A DNA stretch of 63,872 nt, from NCBI GenBank assembly GCA_036381495.1, contig DASVCS010000089.1, forward strand, positions 1-63,872, given 5' to 3'. The first letter of the stretch is position 1. Every line of letters starts with the position of its first letter. The notes beneath the pieces are model-generated. The model saw nothing but the letters and a program-made list of their open reading frames with translations. It did no database searches and had not been told where the DNA came from. Positions 52,876-61,578 of the stretch are shown here, one piece after another. This DNA is from DASVCS01 sp036381495 (GTDB taxonomy: Bacteria; Gemmatimonadota; Gemmatimonadetes; Longimicrobiales; RSA9). A program made the position numbers and the translations under genes.

Positions 52876-52909
52876 GGCATTCGCGAACGGACCCCGCGAA
52901 CGTGGTATC
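52876..52909 (+). repeat. Repeat D, copy 1 (pair with 54972-55004)
   Basis: CGAACGGACCCCGCGAACG then TGGTATCAC, matched in inverted orientation by the copy at 54972-55004 (CGAACGGACCCCGCCGACG then TGGTATGAT on the minus strand). The pair flanks the MocR/DinB gene pair. Confidence 0.6.
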
Positions 52910-52961
52910 ACACTCGTCCGATTGTGGCCGCGATCCCCGCGATGCGGAGATCGCGCGTTCC

Positions 52962-54329
52962 TCAGATGACCGGGGTCGCCGGGAGCTCGGCGTGGAGGAC
53001 TCCCGCCACGGTGCGGAGCCCCCGGCGCAGGTCGTCGCGACTCGCCGGTCCCGTCAGCGAGAGGCGAACCGCATCGCCGGCGTGCTCACGGCTCACGGCG
53101 AACGTCGCCGCACTGGACACCGCGACACCCCGGCGCTCGCACTCCAGCGTGAAATCCGCCGCGCTCCAGCCGCGCGGCAACGGCAGCCATACGTGGTATG
53201 CGTTGGGCGCACTGCGATAGGAGTCACGGCCCAGCTCCTCCGCGGCGATCGCCTGCCTCGCGGCCGCTTCCTGCCGCTTGCGGAGCGCGGTCGCCGCCGC
53301 CGTCCCATCCTCGATCCACCTCGCGCCCACCTCCGCCATCAGGGGAGGCGCCATCCAGGTCGTCGCCCAGAGGAGGTGCCCCACCCGTTCGGCCCGCCCG
53401 GGCGGCGTAACGAGGAACGCGACTCGGAGCCCGCCCGCCACGACCTTCGACAGACTCAGGATCGTATACGTGATGTCAGGCGCGATCGTGGCGAACGCCG
53501 GCGGCGGGTCCGGGTGGAGCAGGCGGTGGACCTCATCCTCGATGATCGCGACGCCGTGCTCTCGCGCGATCGCCGCGATCTCGTCCTTCCGATCTTCCCC
53601 GAGCACCGCCGCCGTCGGGTTCTGGATCGTCGGGATGGTGTAGAGGGCGCGAGGCCGTCGGCTCTCGCACAGGCTCCGGAACGCATCGGGCAGCATGCCT
53701 TCCTCATCCATCGGCACCCCGACCAAACGAAGATGCTGAGCCGCAGCCAACGCCTTCAGCCCCGGGTACGTGACCGGTTCCGCCAGTAGACAGTCACCCG
53801 GCTGACAAACGGTGCCGAGCACGACCGTCATGGCATGCTGGGCACCCACGCAGACCACGATACGGTCCTCCTCGACGGTGATCCCCTGGTGCTCCGCCCA
53901 CTGCCGCCCCGCCGACCGGTGACGCCGGTGTCCGACATTCGGTCCGTACTCGAGAAACCGATGCAGGTCCGCCCGTAGAGAAAGCTCCCGGAGCGCCGCG
54001 CCCAGGTCCGGATCCAATCCATAGAGCGGCCACGTCAGGGCGAGGTCCGTCCCACCGGTGGTCCCGCCGCCGAACCGGTCCTCCGCCGGCCGACGTCCGG
54101 CGAACGTGCCACGGCCCACCTCGCCGTACACGAGGCCCCGCCTCTCGGCTTCCGCGTACGCGCGCGTGACCGTGCCCAACGAGATCCCGAGGGCACGCGC
54201 GAGCTTCCGCTGCGGAGGAAGCTTCTCTCCGGTTTGCAGACGCCCCTCCGCGAGATCGCGTTCGATGGCGCTGACCAGCGCGAGGTACACCGGCTCGGCA
54301 GCGCCGAGCGTCGGACGCCAGAATGTCAC
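52962..54329 (-). CDS. MocR-type regulator (GntR winged helix plus aminotransferase-like domain)
   Basis: A 455-residue MocR protein. GntR DNA-binding domain about residues 1-75 with GEKLPPQRKLARALGISLGT and VTRAYAEAERRGLVYGEVGR; class I aminotransferase-like domain after that, with PLP-site CVGAQHAMTV, TIPTIQNPTAAVLGE and the PLP Lys in SLSKVVAGGLRVAF (about 290). Related proteins (GabR, PdxR) use PLP or an amino-compound as effector. GTG 54329 is the start, and it lies within a palindrome. Divergent from the DinB gene, which it probably regulates. Confidence 0.9.
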   Translation of the reverse strand: MTFWRPTLGAAEPVYLALVSAIERDLAEGRLQTGEKLPPQRKLARALGISLGTVTRAYAEAERRGLVYGEVGRGTFAGRRPAEDRFGGGTTGGTDLALTWPLYGLDPDLGAALRELSLRADLHRFLEYGPNVGHRRHRSAGRQWAEHQGITVEEDRIVVCVGAQHAMTVVLGTVCQPGDCLLAEPVTYPGLKALAAAQHLRLVGVPMDEEGMLPDAFRSLCESRRPRALYTIPTIQNPTAAVLGEDRKDEIAAIAREHGVAIIEDEVHRLLHPDPPPAFATIAPDITYTILSLSKVVAGGLRVAFLVTPPGRAERVGHLLWATTWMAPPLMAEVGARWIEDGTAAATALRKRQEAAARQAIAAEELGRDSYRSAPNAYHVWLPLPRGWSAADFTLECERRGVAVSSAATFAVSREHAGDAVRLSLTGPASRDDLRRGLRTVAGVLHAELPATPVI

Positions 54330-54350
54330 AGTGACAATATTACTATTGTC
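54324..54350 (+). promoter_or_regulatory. Overlapping palindromes between MocR and DinB
   Basis: TGTCAC-A-GTGACA (54324-54336, overlapping the MocR start) and GACAATA-TTAC-TATTGTC (54333-54350), both perfect inverted repeats. Probable MocR operator controlling both divergent genes. Confidence 0.65.
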
Positions 54351-54414
54351 TCCATCATTGCATTATTGTATCTTGCCGGTGAACAATCCGCAACAGCGAC
54401 GGCGAGGAGGCAGC

Positions 54415-54921
54415 ATGGAGATCCGGTCGATGTCGGTCTTCCTGCCGTACTACGAGGGAATCCGGGAGCGGACCCGTCGAGTGGTCCGGCTGATCCCGGA
54501 CGAACGGATCGAGTGGCGGGCGGCGGAGGGGCGGTTCAGCTTCGGGGACCTGGTCCGCCATCTCGCCGCGATGGAGCGCTATATGTTCGCCGAGAACGTG
54601 GCCGGCCGGCCGTCGCGCTACCCTGGTCACGGTCCCGAGCTCGCGGAGGGAGCGGCGGCGGTGCGTCGGTACCTCGACGCCATGCACGAGGAGTCGCTGG
54701 AGATCTTTCGAAGTCTGACCGAAGAGGATCTGGCCGGCCGGTGTACGACGCCGGCCGGCGCCTCGATCACGAAATGGAAATGGCTCCGCGCGATGGTCGA
54801 GCACGAGGTCCATCATCGCGGGCAAATCTATTTCATGCTGGGGATGATCGGGGTGGCGACTCCGCCGGTCTTCGGTCTCACGTCGGAACAGGTGAGGGAG
54901 CATTCCCTGCCGCTCGACTGA
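54415..54921 (+). CDS. DinB-family four-helix protein 1
   Basis: A 168-residue DinB/YfiT-type protein. Metal-binding His in GDLVRHLAAMERY (about residue 48) and VEHEVHHRGQIYFML (about 130-144) are present. This family includes bacillithiol- or mycothiol-dependent transferases; the thiol cosubstrate here is unknown. AGGAGG lies 6 nt before the ATG. Divergent from the MocR gene. Confidence 0.9.
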   Translation: MEIRSMSVFLPYYEGIRERTRRVVRLIPDERIEWRAAEGRFSFGDLVRHLAAMERYMFAENVAGRPSRYPGHGPELAEGAAAVRRYLDAMHEESLEIFRSLTEEDLAGRCTTPAGASITKWKWLRAMVEHEVHHRGQIYFMLGMIGVATPPVFGLTSEQVREHSLPLD

Positions 54922-54971
54922 CGCGGTGGCTCCTCAGGGAGCGGTCCCCGGGGATGGGTGCGGCGTATTCC

Positions 54972-55004
54972 GTATCATACCACGTCGGCGGGGTCCGTTC
55001 GTGA
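54972..55004 (-). repeat. Repeat D, copy 2
   Basis: Inverted match to the element at 52876-52909, between the two DinB genes. Confidence 0.6.
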
Positions 55005-55020
55005 ATCGTCCTCTGGGCGA

Positions 55021-55121
55021 GGGCGGGCGCGGGCGCGAGGGAGGCGGCCCGGACGTCGCGGGCGGGGCTCAAGCGTCGAGGGCGTGGATCAGGCAGCCCC
55101 GCCTCGCGCCCGCGCCCGCCC
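55021..55121. repeat. Perfect 20-bp inverted repeat with 61-bp loop
   Basis: GGGCGGGCGCGGGCGCGAGG at 55021-55040 is exactly complementary to 55102-55121. Could form a long hairpin between the two DinB genes; flanks show weaker complementarity. Confidence 0.8.
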
Positions 55122-55232
55122 GTTCCGAAGACGATCGATCAACCGAATCCGGTATCGCACACGGCAGCATGACCGACGGCGCCGCTTCCGATGGCGGCAG
55201 GTTCGAATGAACCGGAAAGCGAGGCGTACCCG

Positions 55233-55742
55233 ATGACGATCAACGGCCTCCAACTCCTCTTCGACTACGGCTACTGGGCGAACGAAAGGCTGTTCCGCGT
55301 GGTCTCGCGGCTCACGCCGGAGGAGTTCGGACGGTCCGTGGCCGGGAGCTACGGGTCCGTCAGGAACACGCTGGTCCATGCCCTGAGCACGGAATGGGGC
55401 TGGCTCGAGCGGTGTGGCGGCCCGGCGCGCGGACCGCGTCTCGAGCCCGATGCCTACCCGACGGCGGAGTCGCTCATCTCCGACTGGCGCCGGGTGGAAG
55501 GCTACGTGCGCGGATACCTGGCCGGGCTCGAGGACGAGGACCTGGCCCGTGACATCGCCTACCAGGGAGCCGGAGGCGCGAGCCGCTCGATGCCGATGGG
55601 CGAATTGCTGCACCATGCGGTCAACCACGGCATCCACTACCGAGGGCAGGTCGCACTGCTGTTGAGGGAGCTCGGTCATGCGCCGGGCAACGTCGACCTG
55701 TTGTTCTACTACGCCGACAAGCGCGGTGTCCCGGCATGGTGA
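55233..55742 (+). CDS. DinB-family four-helix protein 2
   Basis: A 169-residue DinB protein, distantly related to the gene at 54415. YGYWANERLFRVVSRL, NTLVHALSTEWGW (His about residue 49) and LLHHAVNHGIHYRGQVALLL (about 127-146) give the three-His metal site. AAAGCGAGGCG before the ATG is a weak ribosome binding site. Function in thiol transfer or detoxification is inferred from the family. Confidence 0.88.
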   Translation: MTINGLQLLFDYGYWANERLFRVVSRLTPEEFGRSVAGSYGSVRNTLVHALSTEWGWLERCGGPARGPRLEPDAYPTAESLISDWRRVEGYVRGYLAGLEDEDLARDIAYQGAGGASRSMPMGELLHHAVNHGIHYRGQVALLLRELGHAPGNVDLLFYYADKRGVPAW

Positions 55743-55886
55743 GCCATGCCGTGCAGCGCCGCGATCTCGTCGCGTGCATCGGGCGGCGCGCCGCCGGTCG
55801 GCCGCCGAGGCCGTCGAGCGGGCCGTAGCGGTGGGTGCGGTCGAGAGCCGGAACGTCTTCGTCGAGCGCGCCCTGATTCGGGGACG

Positions 55887-55982
55887 TAGAGCGGTCGTCC
55901 CGTCACTTCGGAGTCGTAGGCACCCGCGGACCGAGCGCGGCGAGGGGCCGCGCGGCTCCGAACCCGCGGGTGAACGGCTCTG
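55887..55982 (+). repeat. Dispersed repeat family B, copy B4
   Basis: About 96 bp, starting TAGAGCGG and ending GAACGGCTCT. Internal GTCACTTCGGAGTCGTAGGC and GCGCGGCTCCGAACCCGCGG match B1, B2 and B3. Confidence 0.8.
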
Positions 55983-55989
55983 CGGAACT

Positions 55990-56209
55990 CCGGCCTCGAT
56001 GCGTCTACGTATGCGTCTGCCGGCTCCACCCCCGGGCCCGCCTCTTGCTCCACCCCCTCCCGCCACCCCGCCGCCCGGGCGTGGCCATGCCGGCGCGTCG
56101 GCGCCGATGCCGGCGCACAGGCGCCACCGCCACCGGACCGGCGCCACTGCCGCCACCGCGGCGGCGCTGCCACCCTCGCACTGCCGCCACCACCGCCGGA
56201 GAGACGCCC
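55990..56209. other. Low-complexity region before the BNR gene
   Basis: About 220 bp with CGGCGCC and CCGCCACCG tandem-like runs and a CCACCCCCTCCCGCCACCCC stretch, vaguely like the complement of part of repeat A. No gene. Confidence 0.4.
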
Positions 56210-57211
56210 ATGACCGTACTCGTCGCCACGCAAAGTGAAATCCTCGCCCTCGACGGCGTCGGGGCGATGATGCAGATGCTGCACCCGACAACGGGCCTGG
56301 ACGACCAGCGCCCCACCTGCCTGGCGGCGGACCCACGGGTCCCGGGCCGGGCGTGGTGCGGGACGGACCGGGGCGGGGTGTTCCGCAGCGACGATGGCGG
56401 CGCATCGTGGCGCAACGTCGGGCTTCGCGACCTGCGCATCACGGCCCTCACGGCGGACCCGGCCGAGGATGACGTCGTGTGGGTCGGGACGGAGCCCAGC
56501 GCGGTGTGGCGGTCGGGCGATGGCGGGCGCACGTGGGAGCCGACGCGCGACCTCGAGGAGCTGCCATCGTCTTCCGAGTGGTCGTTCCCGCCGCGGCCGG
56601 AGACGCACCACGTGCGCTGGATCGCCGGCGACCCGGGCCGGCCGGGGCGGCTCTGGGTCGCGATCGAGGCGGGCGCGCTGGTCTCCACGGTCGACGGCGG
56701 ACGGAGCTGGCGCGACCGCGTGGCCGGCGGACCGTGGGACACGCACGAGCTGGCCATCCACCCCGAACGGCCCGAGACGCTGCGCGTCGCCGCCGGGGAC
56801 GGGTACTTCGAGAGCCACGACGGCGGAGCCACGTGGGAGACGCCGGAGACGGGCCTGGACGTCGGCTACCTGCGCAGCGTCGCCATCGACCCGGGGCGGC
56901 CCGATGTCGTCGTGGTGTCCGCCGCCTCGCACGCGCACGCGGCGTACGTGGCCGGCGCGTCCGACGGCCGTCTCTACCGCCGCGAAGGGCGCGGTCGCTG
57001 GCAGCGCGTGCTCGGCGGGTGGCCGGAGCCGCCGAACACCATCGCGCCGCTGCTGCGCGCCGGCGCCACGACGGGCGAGCTCTGGGCGGCCGATGAGCGC
57101 GGCATCCACCACTCCAATGACGGCGGCGCGAGCTGGCGACAGGCCGCCGCGTACCCGTCGGCGCCGCGTCATCTCCGAGGGCTCGCCGTCGTCCGGCCGA
57201 CGGGGTCGTGA
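56210..57211 (+). CDS. BNR-repeat (sialidase-like) beta-propeller protein
   Basis: A 333-residue propeller with at least four Asp-box motifs: SDDGGASWRN, SGDGGRTWEP, SHDGGATWET and SNDGGASWRQ. No signal peptide, so probably cytoplasmic. Related photosynthesis-associated or sialidase-like propellers have the same boxes, but no catalytic sialidase residues are recognised. ATG 56210 starts MTVLVATQSEILALDG. Confidence 0.85.
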   Translation: MTVLVATQSEILALDGVGAMMQMLHPTTGLDDQRPTCLAADPRVPGRAWCGTDRGGVFRSDDGGASWRNVGLRDLRITALTADPAEDDVVWVGTEPSAVWRSGDGGRTWEPTRDLEELPSSSEWSFPPRPETHHVRWIAGDPGRPGRLWVAIEAGALVSTVDGGRSWRDRVAGGPWDTHELAIHPERPETLRVAAGDGYFESHDGGATWETPETGLDVGYLRSVAIDPGRPDVVVVSAASHAHAAYVAGASDGRLYRREGRGRWQRVLGGWPEPPNTIAPLLRAGATTGELWAADERGIHHSNDGGASWRQAAAYPSAPRHLRGLAVVRPTGS

Positions 57212-57313
57212 GCGAGGCGTGACCGCGAACGGGGTGGTCCAGACGGTGCACGCGCACGGCGCCGTCGTGGGGCCGCAGCTTGTTCACGCCGACCGGCAGA
57301 CGCGTTCCCGGAA

Positions 57314-58570
57314 TCACCCCAGCTCCGCGATCGCCGCGAGCGTCCGCTCGACCTCTTCCGGCGAGTTCAGCAGCCCTGGCGCGAGCCGGGCGTGCGACGG
57401 CGTGTAGGGCGCCTCGCTGGCGACGATCTTCCGCTCGCGGAGCCGCCGCACCACGTCCGCCGGCGACATCCCCCGCACGTCGAAGCACACGATGCCGGCG
57501 GAGAGCGCGTCGTCCATGGGCGTGTACAGGCGGACGTGACGCATGCGGGCGAGCCCCTGCTTGGTCTGGCGGGCGAGGAGGTGGATCCGCTCGGCGACGT
57601 CGCCTTTGCCCAGCTCCCGTTGGAAACGGAACGCCTCCGTCAGCGCCCACTGGTGCTCGAACGCCTTGAAGCCGCCCGGCGACATGCGGGGGCCCCACCC
57701 CTCCTGCCGCGAGAAGGTGGGGATCGTGGGCGCGACCGTCGCCTGCGCGCGCGGCGCGCCCCAGAGGATGCCGGTGCCGCGGGGGCCGAAGAGCCATTTG
57801 TGGGTCCCGGCCATGAAGAAGTCGCAGCCCAATTCCGGCAGGTCGTCCGGCTCCACGGCGAGCCCGTGCACGCCGTCGAGGCAGTAGAGGAGCCGGTCCG
57901 CCTCGCCGCGGCCGGCGTTGGCCTCCGCCACGACCCGCGCGATCTCCCGCGACGGGAGCTTGAGCCCGGTGCCGGAGTGCACCCACGTGAACGCCAGCGC
58001 GCGGGTTTCGGGGCGGATCGCCTGCCGCACACGCGCCACGATCTCCTCGGCCGTGGCGCTCGCTGCGTCATCGTAGAGGCGAATGCGACGCACGGCGGCG
58101 CCGCTGCGGGCGGCCTTGTAGTTCAGCGCCTCGTGGGTGACGAAGTAGTCGTGCTCGGTGGTGAGCAGCTCCTGGCCCGCCCGGACGGCCATGCCGTTGT
58201 AGACCAGGGCGATGGCCATGGTGGTGCTGTCCGTGAGCGCCACGTCCGCGGCGTCCACGCCGAGGTAGTCGGCCGCGGCGGCGCGCGCCGCGGCCTCGCC
58301 GTCCTCGAAGTGGTCGTCCACGTAGATGCCGGGGTTCTCATCCAGGCCGCGGCGGTGCTCGCGGATGCGCTTGCGCACGGGCTCCGGGTGCGATGCGATG
58401 AGCAGGCCCGCCATGTGGATCCAATCCTCGGCGGCGAGGAAGCGGGCGCGGACCTCCTCCCAGCGTCCCTCGGTGCGGCGGCGACGCGGGGTGCGCTCGT
58501 CGCCGCAGGCGGTGAGGCGGGTGGCGGCCAGTGCACTGCCGGCGACGACGAGGAACTGCCTGCGGTCCAT
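57314..58570 (-). CDS. Tat-exported class V aminotransferase-like lipoprotein
   Basis: A 418-residue PLP enzyme homologue of the isopenicillin-N epimerase/cysteine-desulfurase group. PLP-phosphate region DSTTMAIALVYNGMA, Asp in LDGVHGLAVEP (about residue 230) and PLP Lys in AGTHKWLFGPRGTGI (about 251). The N-terminus DRRQFLVVAGSALAATRLTA is Tat-like and is followed by a Cys, as in a lipobox. GGAGAT precedes ATG 58570. Export of a PLP enzyme is unusual; the reaction is unknown. Confidence 0.85.
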   Translation of the reverse strand: MDRRQFLVVAGSALAATRLTACGDERTPRRRRTEGRWEEVRARFLAAEDWIHMAGLLIASHPEPVRKRIREHRRGLDENPGIYVDDHFEDGEAAARAAAADYLGVDAADVALTDSTTMAIALVYNGMAVRAGQELLTTEHDYFVTHEALNYKAARSGAAVRRIRLYDDAASATAEEIVARVRQAIRPETRALAFTWVHSGTGLKLPSREIARVVAEANAGRGEADRLLYCLDGVHGLAVEPDDLPELGCDFFMAGTHKWLFGPRGTGILWGAPRAQATVAPTIPTFSRQEGWGPRMSPGGFKAFEHQWALTEAFRFQRELGKGDVAERIHLLARQTKQGLARMRHVRLYTPMDDALSAGIVCFDVRGMSPADVVRRLRERKIVASEAPYTPSHARLAPGLLNSPEEVERTLAAIAELG

Positions 58571-58714
58571 ATCTCCTTCGCTGAGGTCTCGATCCGGCAA
58601 GGGAGGGACCACGTTCGCGAGCGGCCGGCCGATCAGACGCCGCAGGTCGAGCTCGTGAGCGTCGAGGGCGCGACGAAGACGAGCGGCAGTGACGCCGGAA
58701 TCGCTCTCAGGGTC

Positions 58715-58897
58715 TCACCCCGCGTCCGCCCCCTCGAGCGCCCGAACGTACCGCTCCGCCGACCGCATCACCGCCGCCTTCGCGTCCACCAGGATGTCGT
58801 GCTGCCACCACGCCCCGTAGATGCGGTCGAAGGCGTAGGGCTCGACGGCTGCGGCCATTCGGCCCGCATGTGTGAAAAACGTGCGGCCAGTGGTGAA
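58715..58897 (-). pseudogene. C-terminal fragment of an MBL-fold-type hydrolase
   Basis: About 60 codons: FTTGRTFFTHAGRMAAAVEP, YAFDRIYGAWWQHDILVDAK and AVMRSAERYVRALEG. The pattern resembles the C-termini of MBL-fold metallo-hydrolases (FERIYG..W...AK..VERSAERY). No N-terminal part or start is present. Lies between the class V gene and the ADOP permease gene, on the same strand. Confidence 0.5.
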
Positions 58898-58917
58898 CGC
58901 GAAACGTCGACGGCCCG

Positions 58918-61578
58918 CTACTCCACCCTCAGCGTCTCCATCGGATCCGTCCGCGCGGCGCTCCTGGCGGGAAGCCAGCTCGACAGCAGTGCCACGAACA
59001 GGAGGACGAGTACGCTCAGGATGAACGTACCGGCGTCCCGCGCGTCGATGTCGGCGATGAAGCTGTCGAGGATGCGGCCGGAGAGCCAGGCGCCGGCGCT
59101 GCCGAGAGTCGCGCCCGCCAGCGCCAGGCCCAATCCGCGGCTCAGGACGGAGCGCTCGATGCGGGTCGCGGTGGCACCCACGGCGAGGCGGATGCCGAGT
59201 TCGCGGCGGCGCACGCGGACGGTGTAGAGCAGTGTTCCGGCGAGGCCGCCGGAGACGAGGAGCAGTGCGATGGTCGCGAACGCGCCGAAGAGGCCGGAGA
59301 TGAAGCGAGCGCTCGCGGTGGCGGCCGTGGCCCACGCGTCCATCGACTGGACGACGGGCACGGGCAGGTCCGGCTCGACGCGCCAGACGGCCTCGGCCAG
59401 GGCGCGCGGCAGCCCCGCTTGCGGGCCGTCCGTCAGAACGGCCATGTGCGCGCGCATCGGCACGTAGGGGATCGTGCTCGCGGGGATGTAGGCGGCGGGG
59501 CCGTGGTCCTGGTCCGGCCCGTAGTGGCGGTTGTCGGCCACCACGCCCACGATCGTGTAGCTCGTGCCGGCGATGGTCATGGGCTGGCCGAGGGCGTCGG
59601 CCGAGGAGCCGAAGACGTTGACGGCGAGCGGCTCCGAGACGACGGCGGCGACCCCGGCGGCCGAGCCCGTGCCGGAGCCCGCCTGCGCACGAACCTCGGC
59701 GCGCGTCCACGTCCGGCCGGCCACGACGAGGAGCTGGAAGAGGTCGAAGTAGTCCGCGTCCACGGGGTGCAGGGCGACGCGACGCTCGACCTCGTCGCCG
59801 GGGAAGTCGGGCGAGGTGCGCCAGCAGCAGTGATTGCCGCCGACGAACTCGAGCGGCATCGTGAGGCCGAACGAGGCCGCACGCACGCCGGGCACGGCCG
59901 CGAGCGACTCGCGAATCCCCTGGATGCGCCGGTTCCACTCGTCGGGCGTTTCGATTTCGGCAAGCGTGAGCGGGAGCGTCCAGACGTTCTCCGTCCGGAA
60001 GCCGAGGTCCACTGCGTTCAGCTCGGCGAACGCGCGGATCAGCCAGCCCGCGTGGGCGGCCAGCACCAGCGACAGCGCGACTTCGGCGACGACGAGTGCG
60101 TGCCGGAGCGCGTGCGCGCGCCGCGTCGGCGTGCTCCCCCGCGCCGCCGGCTGCAACGGGTTCTCCCCGCCGCGGACGGCCAGCCGCAGCGCGGGGAGGA
60201 GACCGAAGAGGAGCGACGTCGCCAGACCTACGGCCACGGCGAATGCCAGCACCCGTGGATCCATCGAGATCGCCTCCATGCGCGGGAGCGAGCGGGGTCC
60301 GAACGCGCGGAATGCGCCGATCCCGGCCGCGGCCAGGCACGCTCCGACGACCGCCCCGGCCAACCCCACCATCAGGCTCTCGATAGCGATCTGGCGCGCG
60401 ATCACCCCGGCACCCGCGCCCAGCGCGCGTCGCACGGACATCTCCCGGGCGCGCTCCACGCCGCGGGCGAGGAACAGGTGGGCCACGTTGACGCACGCCA
60501 CCAGCAGCAGCAGCGCGACGGCGCCGAAGACCACACCGAGGCCGGACCGCACGCCGCCTACCGTTGCATCCAGCAGCGGCGTGACGGGGAGCGGCGCCGG
60601 CGTCCCATCGTCCAGGCGGAACTGCTCCGGCACCTCCTCCGCGCGCCGCGCCGCCACCGCGTCCGCCTCGGCCTGCGCCTGCGCAACGGTGACGCCGGGT
60701 GCCAGACGGGCGGCCACCGCCAGCACCGAGTAGGCGTCGCTCCGGAACATCTCCTCGTCCCAATCGACCGCTCGCCAGAAGTCGGCGCCGCCCTGAATCC
60801 CCTCCGGCGGCACGAACGACGCGTCCACGACGCCCACGACCACGCGCGGGATTCCGTCGATCCGGACCGTCCGGCCCACCACGCCGGGGTCCCGCCCGAA
60901 CAGGCGCACCCACGCGCCGTGCGAGAGCACCACGCCCCCGCCCGTCTCGGAGTCGCTCGCCACCAGGAGGCGGCCCACGGCGGGGCGCGCGCCGAACAGG
61001 GGGAAGAACTCCCGCGTGACCTGCGCCTCCCGGACTCGGATCGGCTCGGTCCCACCCGTGAGATTGGCATCGTCCGTGTAGATCCCGGCCAGCGACTCGA
61101 ACGCACGCATCCCCGCCAGCCGCTCGAACGTCGGCCCGGAATGGCTGCCCTCCTCGATCTTTACCAGCCGCTCCGCCGCCGGGTACGGCAGCGGCCGCAG
61201 TACCACGTGGTCCACCACCGAGAAGATCGCCGTGACCGCGCCGACGCCCACCCCCAGCAGCAGGACCACGCTCCACGTGAACGCCGGCCTCCTCGCCAGG
61301 CTCCGGACGCCGTGCCGCACCGCGCTCCACACTCCGTACATTCCGTCCCCCTTTCGCCGCGCACGGCCGCGGCCCGCGCTCAGATGGTCCGTCCACTCCA
61401 GCACGACCACGCCCGGCAGTGCGCCGAACGAGACCAGAAGCACCCGCAGGCGACGCCCCGCGGTACCCGCGGCGCCATACAACGCCGCGAACGCCGCCGC
61501 GATCTCGTCGCGTTCCTCCGGAGGCACACCGCGCGGCAGTAGCCCCAGCAGCGCCCGGTAGAGCTTCGCCGCCGTCAC
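58918..61578 (-). CDS. Complete ADOP-type FtsX permease
   Basis: An 886-residue ADOP permease (acidobacterial duplicated orphan permease type). N-terminal domain with YRALLGLLPRGVPPEERDEI, then two MacB-like periplasmic domains each followed by FtsX permease regions: VALLLLVACVNVAHLFLARG (about 385) and SGGLAGTLLYTVRVRRRELG near the end, finishing DPMETLRVE. It has no ATPase gene of its own nearby. Starts in GTGA overlap with padR. Substrate unknown; secretion or envelope stress suggested for the family. Confidence 0.9.
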   Translation of the reverse strand: MTAAKLYRALLGLLPRGVPPEERDEIAAAFAALYGAAGTAGRRLRVLLVSFGALPGVVVLEWTDHLSAGRGRARRKGDGMYGVWSAVRHGVRSLARRPAFTWSVVLLLGVGVGAVTAIFSVVDHVVLRPLPYPAAERLVKIEEGSHSGPTFERLAGMRAFESLAGIYTDDANLTGGTEPIRVREAQVTREFFPLFGARPAVGRLLVASDSETGGGVVLSHGAWVRLFGRDPGVVGRTVRIDGIPRVVVGVVDASFVPPEGIQGGADFWRAVDWDEEMFRSDAYSVLAVAARLAPGVTVAQAQAEADAVAARRAEEVPEQFRLDDGTPAPLPVTPLLDATVGGVRSGLGVVFGAVALLLLVACVNVAHLFLARGVERAREMSVRRALGAGAGVIARQIAIESLMVGLAGAVVGACLAAAGIGAFRAFGPRSLPRMEAISMDPRVLAFAVAVGLATSLLFGLLPALRLAVRGGENPLQPAARGSTPTRRAHALRHALVVAEVALSLVLAAHAGWLIRAFAELNAVDLGFRTENVWTLPLTLAEIETPDEWNRRIQGIRESLAAVPGVRAASFGLTMPLEFVGGNHCCWRTSPDFPGDEVERRVALHPVDADYFDLFQLLVVAGRTWTRAEVRAQAGSGTGSAAGVAAVVSEPLAVNVFGSSADALGQPMTIAGTSYTIVGVVADNRHYGPDQDHGPAAYIPASTIPYVPMRAHMAVLTDGPQAGLPRALAEAVWRVEPDLPVPVVQSMDAWATAATASARFISGLFGAFATIALLLVSGGLAGTLLYTVRVRRRELGIRLAVGATATRIERSVLSRGLGLALAGATLGSAGAWLSGRILDSFIADIDARDAGTFILSVLVLLFVALLSSWLPARSAARTDPMETLRVE

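Noticed and set aside
58715..61396. An 893-codon minus-strand frame overlapping the ADOP permease
   Set aside because: Only its last 60 codons look like protein; the remainder is an out-of-frame reading of the permease gene.
59419..61542. A 707-codon plus-strand frame opposite the ADOP permease
   Set aside because: Arg/His-rich shadow without motifs.
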